A stretch of 9,454 nt of DNA from Actinomycetes bacterium (GTDB taxonomy: Bacteria; Actinomycetota; Actinomycetes; Mycobacteriales; Micromonosporaceae). Positions 1 through 7,540 of this stretch are shown one piece after another; the stretch's first letter is position 1, and each line of letters starts with the position of its first letter. Under the pieces are notes generated by a model. That model did no database searches. It was given only the letters and a program-made list of their open reading frames with translations, and had not been told where the DNA came from. Both the position numbers and the translations under genes were made by a program. Location of the stretch: contig JAEYGD010000512.1 in the NCBI GenBank assembly GCA_023402505.1, positions 1 through 9,454 of the forward strand. Direction: 5' to 3'.

Positions 1-22
1 GCCGGGGACGTCGACGCCCGCA

Positions 23-754
23 CTAGAGGACCTGGGACAGGAACCGGCGCAGCCGGGGATGCTCGGCGGCCTCGAAGATCGCCGCCGGGGCGCCGGCCTC
101 CAGGACCACACCCCGGTCGATGAACGCGACCGTGTCGGCCACCTCGCGGGCGAACCCCATCTCGTGGGTGACCACCACCATCGTCATGCCGTCCGCGGAC
201 AACTCCGCCATCAGCGACAGCACCCCCTTCACCAGCTCGGGGTCCAGCGCCGAGGTGGCCTCGTCGAAGAGCATCACCTGCGGTCGCAACGCCAGCGCCC
301 GCGCGATGGCGACCCGCTGCTGCTGGCCGCCGGACAGCTGCGCCGGCCGGGCGTCGGCCTTGCCGGCCAGACCCACCCGGTCCAGGTGGTGCCGGGCCAC
401 CGCCACCGCCTCCTCCTCGGGCAGCCGGCGGATGCGGCGCAGCGCCAGCGTGACGTTGCGCAGCACGCTCATGTGCGGGAAGAGGTTGAACTGCTGGAAC
501 ACCATCCCGACGCGCTGGCGCAGCCGGTCCGGGTCGTCGCCCAGCACGCTGCGGCCGTCGAGCAGCACGTCACCCCGGTCCGGCTCGATCAGCCGGTTGA
601 CCGTCCGCAGCAGCGTCGACTTGCCGGAGCCGGACGGGCCGATCACGCAGGCCGTCGCGCCGCTCGGCACCTCCAGGTCGACCCCGCGCAGCACCCGGTT
701 GGTCCCGAACGCGAGGTGCACGTCGCGGACGCTGACGCTGACCGGCGCGCTCAT
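23..754 (-). CDS. Amino-acid ABC transporter ATP-binding protein
   Basis: Cytoplasmic ATPase that powers a polar-amino-acid (GlnQ/HisP/TcyC-like) importer. The 243-aa product has every expected motif: Walker A GPSGSGKST at residues 39-47, Q-loop FQQFN around Q87, ABC signature LSGGQQQR at 140-147, Walker B VMLFDEAT at 160-167 and the switch histidine in THE at H197. Length is normal for the family. The ATG at 752-754 was chosen because it overlaps the permease stop as ATGA, a classic translational coupling; the same frame stays open far upstream, but that part is a shadow of the permease. It is the last visible gene of the operon with the permease and the lipoprotein. Substrate cannot be read from this subunit; the SAM-IV riboswitch upstream points to a sulfur amino acid. 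Family assignment is very secure, substrate is inference. Confidence 0.96.
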   Translation of the reverse strand: MSAPVSVSVRDVHLAFGTNRVLRGVDLEVPSGATACVIGPSGSGKSTLLRTVNRLIEPDRGDVLLDGRSVLGDDPDRLRQRVGMVFQQFNLFPHMSVLRNVTLALRRIRRLPEEEAVAVARHHLDRVGLAGKADARPAQLSGGQQQRVAIARALALRPQVMLFDEATSALDPELVKGVLSLMAELSADGMTMVVVTHEMGFAREVADTVAFIDRGVVLEAGAPAAIFEAAEHPRLRRFLSQVL

Positions 755-1524
755 CGCGGGCCCCCGTCCACCGCGCCGGCGAGCGCGAGGTCGTCGTCCT
801 CGCCGTCGGGCGGCCCGGCCGGCCGCCCGTGCCGCAGCCGCCGGTCGATCGCGTTGACGGCGTGCGTCAGCGGCACCGTCAGGGCCAGGTAGAACAGGCC
901 GGCCAGCAGCAGCGCCGACTGGTTGCCGGTGTTGGCCGCGTAGTCCTGCCCGATCCGGAACAGCTCCCGCTGGCTGGCCAGCAGGCCCAGGAAGTAGACC
1001 AGGCTGGAGTCCTTGATCAGCGCGATGAGCTGGTTGACCCAGGCAGGCAGGACCCGGCGGACGCCCTGGGGGATGATCACCACCCGCATCGCCTCGCTCC
1101 AGGACAGGCCCAGCGCGCGGGCGCCCTCCAGCTGCGCGGCCTCCACCGACTGGATGCCGGAGCGGAAGATCTCCCCGATGTACGCCGACGCGATCAGCGA
1201 CAGCGCCAGGATGCCCAGCGGGTAGGGGTTCGGGCCCCAGACCTGCATGCCCAGCGGCGCCAGGCCCACGCCGATCAGCAGGATCGTCGCCGCCGCCGGC
1301 AGGCCGCGGAAGATGTCCGTGTAGACCCGGGCCGGCCAGCGCAACCAGCGGGTACGCGAGATGCCGGCGACCGCCAGGAGCAGACCGAGGACCGAGCCGA
1401 CCAGCGCGGCGGAGACCGCCAGGATCAGCGTGTTGGGCAGCCCGACGGTGAGCATGTCGGGCAGCGCCTCCCGCATCGACTCCCAGTCGAAGAAGGTCTC
1501 CCACAACGTCCGCAAGGGATCCAC
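751..1524 (-). CDS. Amino-acid ABC transporter permease (HisM/GlnP type)
   Basis: Membrane subunit of the importer, 257 aa. About five hydrophobic segments are visible (roughly residues 32-54, 74-90, 103-118, 165-184 and 203-222). The cytoplasmic EAA loop that docks the ATPase is clear: EAAQLEGARALGLS at 128-141, followed by a conserved IIPQGVRRVLP at 150-160. It starts with GTG (1522-1524), preceded by AAAGG with a 6-nt spacer. It begins 37 bp after the lipoprotein stop and ends overlapping the ATPase start by 4 bp, so the three genes form one operon. The C-terminal tail after residue 232 is hydrophilic, with an acidic EDDD stretch, slightly longer than typical. With a single permease gene, the transporter would work as a homodimer (inference from the family). 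Confidence 0.95.
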   Translation of the reverse strand: MDPLRTLWETFFDWESMREALPDMLTVGLPNTLILAVSAALVGSVLGLLLAVAGISRTRWLRWPARVYTDIFRGLPAAATILLIGVGLAPLGMQVWGPNPYPLGILALSLIASAYIGEIFRSGIQSVEAAQLEGARALGLSWSEAMRVVIIPQGVRRVLPAWVNQLIALIKDSSLVYFLGLLASQRELFRIGQDYAANTGNQSALLLAGLFYLALTVPLTHAVNAIDRRLRHGRPAGPPDGEDDDLALAGAVDGGPR

Positions 1525-1561
1525 GATGCGCCTTTCGGTGAGACTGGGCCGTGTGGTCGGG

Positions 1562-2395
1562 TCAGCGGGCGGCGACGGCGCCGCTGCCGGGCGTGAAGTC
1601 GGCCGGGACCGGCCGGCCGGGGTAGTACCGGTCCTGGAGGCGCTGCCAGGTGCCGTCGGCGATCACCTCGTCCAGGGCCTTGTCCAGCGCCTCGCGCAGG
1701 GCGTCGTTGTCCTTGGCGAACGCGTACGCCGTCGGCGCCGGGCTGAGCAACTTGGCCGCGACGGTGATCTTCCCGCCGCTGTCGGCGGCCGAGGCGTCAC
1801 CGATCTCGGCGGGGGCTATCCAGGCGTCGGCGGTGCCGGCCTTGAGCTGGTTGATCGCGCCGTTGTAGTCCGGCACCCGGACCGGGTCGAGCCCTTCCCG
1901 GGTGGCGTAGTCGTCCTGGACGGTGCCCTGTACGACCACCACACGCTTGCCCGCGAGCTGGTCGAAACCGCTGATCGGTGAACCGGCCGGCACGTCGAGT
2001 CCGAAGTAGCCGACGTCGTAGCCGTTGCCGAAGTCCACGGTCTTCTTCCGCGCCTCGGTGATGGTGATCGACGAGCTGCCGACGTCGAACTTGCGGTTGG
2101 CGACCTGGGACAGCAGGGCGGAGAAGTCGGTGCCGACGAACTCCACCCGCAGGCCGAGCTTCTCGGCGGCGGCGACCAGCAGATCGTTGTCGAAGCCGGT
2201 GAACTTCCCGTCCTCGAGGTAGACGTTCGGCGGCGCGTCGGTGAGCGTGCCGGCACGCAGCACGCCCGGCTGGAGCAGCTGGTACGGGTTGCCGGCGCTG
2301 TCCTCGCCGCCGCCGCAGGCGGTCAGCGTGGTGGCGGCGAGGACGGTGGCGACGGTGAGGGCGGCGGCCCGGGTCAGGGCGGAACGGAATCGCAC
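1562..2395 (-). CDS. Amino-acid ABC transporter substrate-binding lipoprotein (SBP family 3)
   Basis: Extracytoplasmic solute receptor of the importer, 277 aa from the GTG at 2393-2395. It has a lipoprotein signal peptide: basic n-region (RFRSALTR), hydrophobic core, and lipobox LTAC with the lipidated Cys at 27. The mature part carries the family 3 hallmark GFDNDLLVAAAEKLGL (68-83), then the usual two-lobe order (SSSITITEARKKTVDFG, VVVQGTVQDDYA, DNDALREALDKALDEVIADGTW). The start was chosen because GGAG (2402-2405) lies 6 nt upstream. A GTG at 2423-2425 would add 10 residues before the signal peptide and has no ribosome binding site. The gene follows a SAM-IV riboswitch and a Cys-containing leader peptide, so cystine, methionine or a related sulfur compound is the best substrate guess; sequence alone does not decide it. 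Confidence 0.95.
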   Translation of the reverse strand: MRFRSALTRAAALTVATVLAATTLTACGGGEDSAGNPYQLLQPGVLRAGTLTDAPPNVYLEDGKFTGFDNDLLVAAAEKLGLRVEFVGTDFSALLSQVANRKFDVGSSSITITEARKKTVDFGNGYDVGYFGLDVPAGSPISGFDQLAGKRVVVVQGTVQDDYATREGLDPVRVPDYNGAINQLKAGTADAWIAPAEIGDASAADSGGKITVAAKLLSPAPTAYAFAKDNDALREALDKALDEVIADGTWQRLQDRYYPGRPVPADFTPGSGAVAAR

Positions 2396-2422
2396 AGGAG
2401 TCTCCGAACAGGTACCGGCGGG

Positions 2423-2456
2423 CACTGGGCGTGCGGCGCCGACGGTGCGCCCGGTG
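2423..2456 (-). promoter_or_regulatory. Hairpin between leader peptide and lipoprotein gene (possible attenuator element)
   Basis: In the 106-nt spacer between the leader-peptide stop and the lipoprotein start, the minus strand can pair CACCGGGCG (2448-2456) with CGCCCAGTG (2423-2431): nine positions with one C-A mismatch, around a 16-nt loop that holds a further GGCGCC self-complementary core. No U-run follows, so this is not a standard intrinsic terminator. It could modulate access to the ribosome binding site 18 nt further on, or Rho-dependent read-through. Chance pairing is common at this GC content, so the role is inference. Confidence 0.3.
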
Positions 2457-2501
2457 GGCGTACCGCTGGGATGGATCAGGCGGAAAGGGGATTCGGCGCG
2501 G

Positions 2502-2585
2502 TCAGCGACACGCGTCGGTGCAGACCCGCATCAGGTCGACGTGGCGGCGCCGGGTCAGGGCCAACGGCGGGGCGACGACGGGCAC
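2502..2585 (-). CDS. Putative regulatory leader peptide (27 aa, Cys-containing)
   Basis: Short ORF, protein MPVVAPPLALTRRRHVDL followed by MRVCTDACR and a TGA stop. It starts at GTG 2583-2585, preceded by a very strong GGAGGAG Shine-Dalgarno (about 2591-2597) at normal spacing. It lies directly behind the SAM-IV riboswitch and 106 nt before the lipoprotein gene. The (R)RRHVDLxRV core with Cys near the end matches the type of putative leader peptide I know from actinomycetes upstream of sulfur and transporter operons, and Cys-coding uORFs in actinobacteria are known to attenuate downstream genes when cysteine is low. Two Cys codons (TGC, TGT) fall at codons 22 and 26. The peptide probably acts through its translation rather than as a product. 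Existence as a translated ORF is well supported; the Cys-sensing role is inferred from analogy. Confidence 0.8.
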   Translation of the reverse strand: MPVVAPPLALTRRRHVDLMRVCTDACR

Positions 2586-2598
2586 GGCTCTCCTCCAA

Positions 2599-2734
2599 GG
2601 TCTCTGCTGACCTGGGGTGCCAGGCCACGCTTGCACCGGAGCCTGCTCCGGTGCCCGGTCCTCACCCGGGGCACCCCTACGTGGACGAGGGTTGCCGGCC
2701 AGCAAGCCGGGGCTTCGCGCTGGCGCTCATGACC
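2599..2734 (-). ncRNA. SAM-IV class riboswitch (S-adenosylmethionine sensing)
   Basis: The minus strand begins GGTCATGAGCGCCAGC and contains CTTGCTGGCCGGCAACCC and GGGGTGCCCCGGGTGA, which are the conserved blocks I recognise from SAM-IV aptamers. Visible structure: GCCAGC (2719-2724) with GCTGGC (2698-2703), enclosing an inner AAGC/GCTT stem; closing GGTC (2731-2734) with GACC (2657-2660); a perfect 9-bp hairpin with 4-nt loop at 2633-2654; and an exact 8-nt complement GGGGTGCC (2670-2677) with GGCACCCC (2614-2621), suitable for the 3' tertiary or pseudoknot pairing. The 3' edge lies just before the GGAGGAG of the leader peptide, and there is no U-tract, so control is probably translational. 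Expected sense: high SAM switches the importer operon off (known for the class, inferred here). Confidence 0.9.
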
Positions 2735-2741
2735 TGGGCCG

Positions 2742-2747
2742 AGATTA
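2742..2747 (-). promoter_or_regulatory. Candidate -10 box of the riboswitch/ABC operon
   Basis: The minus strand reads TAATCT, matching the actinobacterial TANNNT -10 pattern. Seven nt further on is about 2735, exactly where the riboswitch aptamer begins, so the RNA would start with the aptamer as expected. No convincing -35 is visible (TGGACG lies about 19 nt upstream). The location makes it much better than a random match. Confidence 0.55.
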
Positions 2748-2808
2748 GCAGCGGGTGCCGGCGCGGCGTCCAGCCGTTATGACCACCCTCACGCGCCGCC
2801 GGGCCCGC

Positions 2809-3501
2809 TCACTCCTCGATCGCCCCGCCGACGCGGCGCAGGTGGGCCCGGAACGTGTAGTCGGGATCGGCGTCGCGGCGGGCCAGGTACTCGGCGAACG
2901 ACGTCTGGTCGCGCAACGTCTCGCCGGCGCGGATCCGCTGCGCCTGCACCCGCTCCGTGCGGTGGATGCGCTCCGCCGCCGCGAGCACCTCCCCGGCCCG
3001 CGCGGCCGGGACGAACAGCACCCCGTCGTCGTCGGCCAGCACGAGGTCGTCGGCGTCGACGAGGTGCGCGCCGAAGCGGGCGCTGGTGAGCGTCCCGGGC
3101 TCGCGCGGGTCGACCCGGGTCGGGCCGGCGGGCAGGGCGCCGTAGCTGAAGACGGGCACGCCGATCTCCACCAGCTCCGGCGTGTCCCGGTGCAGGCCCC
3201 ACACCACGAGGCCGGTGACGCCGGCCGCGGCGGCCTCCAGGACCGCCAGGTCCCCGACGCACGCCTCGTCGGTCCGACCGCCGTTGTCGATCACCAGCAC
3301 GTCCCCGGGCGCCGCCCGCCCGTACGCCTCCAGGAACACGTCCACGCTGCCGTGGTGCCGGACCGGCAGCGCCCGCCCGACGAGCCGCTGCCCGGGGACC
3401 ACCGGGCGGATCCCGGCCGGCGCCACCCGCAGTGGCACGCCCAGCCGGACGCAGGCGTCGGCCACCAGGGGAGTGGACAGGTCGGTGAAACGTTCCCGCA
3501 T
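2809..3501 (-). CDS. RraA family protein, probable metal-dependent aldolase/decarboxylase-type
   Basis: 230-aa protein of the RraA fold (RraA / 4-hydroxy-4-methyl-2-oxoglutarate aldolase / demethylmenaquinone-methyltransferase-like). Conserved pieces: LSTPLVADACVRLG (8-21), GDVLVIDNGGRTDEACVGD (66-84), GVTGLVVWGLHRDTPEL (94-110). D84 is followed by exactly 20 residues and then R105-D106, with E109 next: the D-x20-R-D and R-D-x2-E pattern tied to divalent metal binding and catalysis in the aldolase members, so an enzyme is more likely than an RNase E inhibitor. The ATG at 3499-3501 is preceded by GGGAGG four nt away; the frame runs open 87 codons upstream, but that stretch lies over the intergenic region and the neighbouring gene and lacks family similarity. 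It is divergent from the GH15 gene, and its 3' end lies 61 bp before the operon -10 box. Substrate unknown. Confidence 0.9.
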   Translation of the reverse strand: MRERFTDLSTPLVADACVRLGVPLRVAPAGIRPVVPGQRLVGRALPVRHHGSVDVFLEAYGRAAPGDVLVIDNGGRTDEACVGDLAVLEAAAAGVTGLVVWGLHRDTPELVEIGVPVFSYGALPAGPTRVDPREPGTLTSARFGAHLVDADDLVLADDDGVLFVPAARAGEVLAAAERIHRTERVQAQRIRAGETLRDQTSFAEYLARRDADPDYTFRAHLRRVGGAIEE

Positions 3502-3532
3502 GGGGCCTCCCGGTCGTCGTGCCGCGGCCCAC

Positions 3533-3560
3533 ATCGTAGGAACGGACAGCGGTGTCGTAA
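3533..3560 (-). promoter_or_regulatory. Candidate promoter for the RraA-family gene
   Basis: On the minus strand TTACGA (3555-3560) is followed by 16 nt and then TACGAT (3533-3538), a good TANNNT -10. Predicted start near 3526 gives a leader of about 25 nt with the GGGAGG site in it. The -35 is weak. The rest of the 181-bp divergent spacer (3502-3682) shows no clear promoter for the plus-strand GH15 gene, only its ribosome binding site at 3672-3679. Confidence 0.35.
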
Positions 3561-3682
3561 CCAGATCCAATGCCGCGCCGCTGGCCTCCGTTTCGGCCGG
3601 CGCGCGGCGTGGCCCGGGCGGGAGGTGTGCGCCGGGCTGGCCCGGGTAGTCGCGCGGTCGGGGAGGACTTCGGGGAGGTCTG

Positions 3683-5515
3683 GTGGACTCGTACCCTGCG
3701 GTGGAGGCGCACGGGCTGATCGGTGACCTGCAGACGGCGGCCCTGGTGGCGATGGACGGCACGATCGACTGGTTCTGCGCCCCCCGGTTCGACTCACCCA
3801 GCGTCTTCGGCGGCCTGCTGGACCGGCACCGCGGCGGTCACTTCCGGATCGCGCCGGACGGCGTCGACTACGTGGCCAAGCAGCTCTACCTGCCCGGCAC
3901 GCCGATCCTGATCACCCGTTTCCTGAGCGCGGACGGCGTCGGCGAACTGGTCGACTTCATGCCCATCGCCGGCGACCGGGCCACCGACCGGCACAGCCTG
4001 GTCCGGTTGGTGCGGATGGTCCGTGGCACGATGCGGTTCCGCCTGGACTTCCGGCCCCGCTTCAACTACGGCCGCGATCCACAGGAGATCGAGGTCCACC
4101 CGGAGGGCAGCGTGTTCCGGAGCCGGTCGCTCTCGCTCACCCTGAACCGGGTCCACTACGCCCACCGCCTGCAAGATCGACAGGATGTGAGGCGTACCGC
4201 CGACGGCATCTGTCTGGTCGCCACCCTTCAGGAGGGTGAGGCCGCTGGCGTGGTCCTGGACACCGGGATCACACCGGATCCGCCCCGGCGGATCAGCCCG
4301 GAGGAGGTCGACGACCTGCTCGTGCGGACCCGCGACTGGTGGCGGAACTGGCTCGGTCGGTCGCGCTACACCGGCCGCTGGCGGGAGATGGTCGAGCGCT
4401 CCGCGATGACCCTCAAGCTCATGACGTACGCACCGACCGGCGCGCTGGTCGCCGCTCCCACCGCGGGCCTGCCCGAGCACGTCGGCGGCGAACGCAACTG
4501 GGACTACCGCTACACCTGGATCCGTGACGCGTCGTTCTCGGTGCACGCGCTGCTGTGCCTGGGGTTCACCGACGAGGCGGAGCGCTACATGCGCTGGGTC
4601 GACGACCGGGTCCGCGACGCCGACGAGAGCGGCCGTCGGCTGCAGATCATGTACCGGGTGGACGGCTCTCCCGACCTCGACGAGGAGGTGCTCGACCACC
4701 TGGAGGGCTACCGGGGTTCGGCTCCGGTCCGGGTGGGCAACGGTGCCGCGACGCAGCTGCAACTCGACATCTACGGCGCGGCCTCCAACGCCTTCCACGT
4801 CGCCGACAGCCAGGGACTGCTGCCCACCTACGAGGGGTGGCAGCACGCCACGAGCCTGATGGACTGGCTCTGCGACAACTGGGACCAGCCCGAGGAGGGG
4901 ATCTGGGAGCACCGCGGCGGCCGGCGGGACTTCACGTACGGGCGGCTGATGTCGTGGGTGGCTCTCGACCGCGCCATCCGGGTCGCCAACGGACGCGGCC
5001 GTCCCGCGGACACCGCCCGGTGGCGGGCCGCCCGCAACCGGATCTACGACCAGATCATGACGCGGGGTTTCCACCCGGGGCGCCAGGCCTTCGTCCAGCA
5101 CTACGGCAACGACGTGCTGGACGCCGCGCTGCTCGCCATGCCGTCGGTCGGCTTCGTGGCGACGCGGGATCCGATGTGGCAGTCGACCCTGCGTGCCATC
5201 GAGGACGAACTCGTCTCCGACAGCCTGGTCTACCGGTACGACCCGGCGGCGTCACCCGACGGCCTGCCCGGCGTCGAGAGCACCTTCACCATGTGCACCT
5301 TCTGGTACGTCGACGCCCTGGCGCGCACCGACCGCCTGGAGGACGCCCGGCTGACCCTGGAGAAGATGTTCACCTACGCCAGCCCGCTCGGTCTCTACTC
5401 CGAGGAGATCGCGCCGAGCGGCGAGCAGGTCGGCAACTTCCCGCAGGCGTTCAGCCACCTGTCGCTGATCAGCACCGCCGTCAACCTCGACCGGCTGCTC
5501 GACGCCGGCCCGTGA
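3683..5515 (+). CDS. Glycoside hydrolase family 15 protein (trehalase/glucoamylase-like)
   Basis: 610-aa cytoplasmic enzyme (no signal peptide) that likely hydrolyses an alpha-linked glucoside; actinobacterial homologues of this two-part architecture include the mycobacterial GH15 trehalase, so trehalose is a good candidate. The N-terminal beta-sandwich begins with the typical AHGLIGDLQTAALVAMDGTIDW (9-30; FCAPRFDSPSVFG follows) and spans to about 220. The (alpha/alpha)6 barrel from about 230 contains RNWDYRYTWIRDASF (271-285), the probable general acid E409 in EGIWEHRGG, and the probable base E574 in LYSEEIAPSGEQVGNFPQ. Length fits the family. GTG start with GGGGAGGT at 3672-3679. It stands alone on its strand, divergent from the RraA-family gene and convergent with the histidine kinase. 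Family is secure; choice between trehalase, glucoamylase or another glucoside hydrolase is open. Confidence 0.93.
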   Translation: MDSYPAVEAHGLIGDLQTAALVAMDGTIDWFCAPRFDSPSVFGGLLDRHRGGHFRIAPDGVDYVAKQLYLPGTPILITRFLSADGVGELVDFMPIAGDRATDRHSLVRLVRMVRGTMRFRLDFRPRFNYGRDPQEIEVHPEGSVFRSRSLSLTLNRVHYAHRLQDRQDVRRTADGICLVATLQEGEAAGVVLDTGITPDPPRRISPEEVDDLLVRTRDWWRNWLGRSRYTGRWREMVERSAMTLKLMTYAPTGALVAAPTAGLPEHVGGERNWDYRYTWIRDASFSVHALLCLGFTDEAERYMRWVDDRVRDADESGRRLQIMYRVDGSPDLDEEVLDHLEGYRGSAPVRVGNGAATQLQLDIYGAASNAFHVADSQGLLPTYEGWQHATSLMDWLCDNWDQPEEGIWEHRGGRRDFTYGRLMSWVALDRAIRVANGRGRPADTARWRAARNRIYDQIMTRGFHPGRQAFVQHYGNDVLDAALLAMPSVGFVATRDPMWQSTLRAIEDELVSDSLVYRYDPAASPDGLPGVESTFTMCTFWYVDALARTDRLEDARLTLEKMFTYASPLGLYSEEIAPSGEQVGNFPQAFSHLSLISTAVNLDRLLDAGP

Positions 5516-5531
5516 CCGCCGCCGGCCCTGA

Positions 5532-5579
5532 CCGCCACCGACCTCGTCCGCCACCGACCTCGTCCGCCACCGACCTGTC
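5532..5579. repeat. Three tandem 16-bp repeats in the GH15/histidine kinase gap
   Basis: The unit CCGCCACCGACCTCGT occurs at 5532-5547 and 5548-5563 exactly, and at 5564-5579 with only the last three bases changed. It lies just after the GH15 stop in the 113-bp gap before the convergent kinase gene. No function is evident; it looks like slippage in noncoding DNA. Confidence 0.85.
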
Positions 5580-5596
5580 CAACCGTGCCCGCACAC

Positions 5597-5624
5597 GCCG
5601 GCCCGCCCGGGACCGCGCGCCGGC
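5597..5624. terminator. Candidate hairpin between convergent genes
   Basis: GCCGGCCCGC (5597-5606) pairs with GCGCGCCGGC (5615-5624) over ten positions with one mismatch and an 8-nt loop. It sits right after the histidine kinase stop (minus strand) and about 80 nt beyond the GH15 stop. There is no U-run on either side, as is common for actinobacterial terminators, so it could serve both genes; the GC content makes chance pairing possible. Confidence 0.35.
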
Positions 5625-5628
5625 CGGC

Positions 5629-7272
<1,644 letters not shown>

Positions 7273-7279
7273 GAACTGC

Positions 7280-7285
7280 ACCTTA
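7280..7285 (-). promoter_or_regulatory. Candidate -10 box of the histidine kinase gene
   Basis: The minus strand reads TAAGGT, a TANNNT match, 7 nt before the chosen GTG start. If used, transcription would begin at or next to the start codon, giving a leaderless mRNA. The same AAGG could instead be a weak Shine-Dalgarno. No clear -35. The remainder of the 268-bp divergent spacer (7273-7540) shows a 7-bp GC hairpin at 7386-7408 and the kinase ribosome binding site, but no convincing promoter for the plus-strand gene. Confidence 0.3.
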
Positions 7286-7540
7286 GAGCAGTGCCCGGCC
7301 GTCGGCTGGGTCGCCGTGGCGGCTTGCCGGGTCCTGCTACCACTGGGCCGTGTCCGTAACCGACCACCTGAGCCGCAGCCCGGTCCCGGGCCGCCGTCCG
7401 GGGCCCGGAAGCAGCCGTTGCGCCGATGGCCGGGTGTGCCGGCGGGACCACAATGACCAGCGGGGCGGCGGCCCGTGCCACGCGTGGGGGCACTGCGGTT
7501 CGCCGTCCAGGACCGGTGCACGCGGCGAGGAGGTGTGGGC

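Noticed and set aside
755..1504. Upstream extension of the ATPase frame to give a 493-aa protein
   Set aside because: The extra 250 residues are low-complexity Arg/Gly/Ala/Pro antisense-style sequence over the permease; the ATG at 754 with the ATGA overlap and full ATPase length explains the gene.
2396..2425. GTG start at 2425 for the lipoprotein
   Set aside because: No ribosome binding site there, and it would place ten residues before the basic n-region of the signal peptide; the GTG at 2395 has GGAG at 6 nt.
3502..3762. 87-codon N-terminal extension of the RraA-family protein
   Set aside because: It runs through the divergent promoter region and into the GH15 coding start; ATG 3501 has a strong ribosome site and starts the conserved fold.
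3794..5101. 435-codon minus-strand frame inside GH15
   Set aside because: Antisense shadow of a gene with complete family motifs; Val/Asp/Pro/Arg-rich and no domain.
7386..7408. GC hairpin in the divergent kinase spacer as a terminator or operator
   Set aside because: Seven pairs with a 9-nt loop is expected by chance at this GC content, and no gene ends there.
7273..7521. N-terminal extension of the histidine kinase to 630 aa
   Set aside because: The 83 extra residues resemble translated noncoding DNA (Gly/Pro/Arg/Thr-rich) and lie in the divergent spacer; no conserved sequence precedes the first membrane segment.
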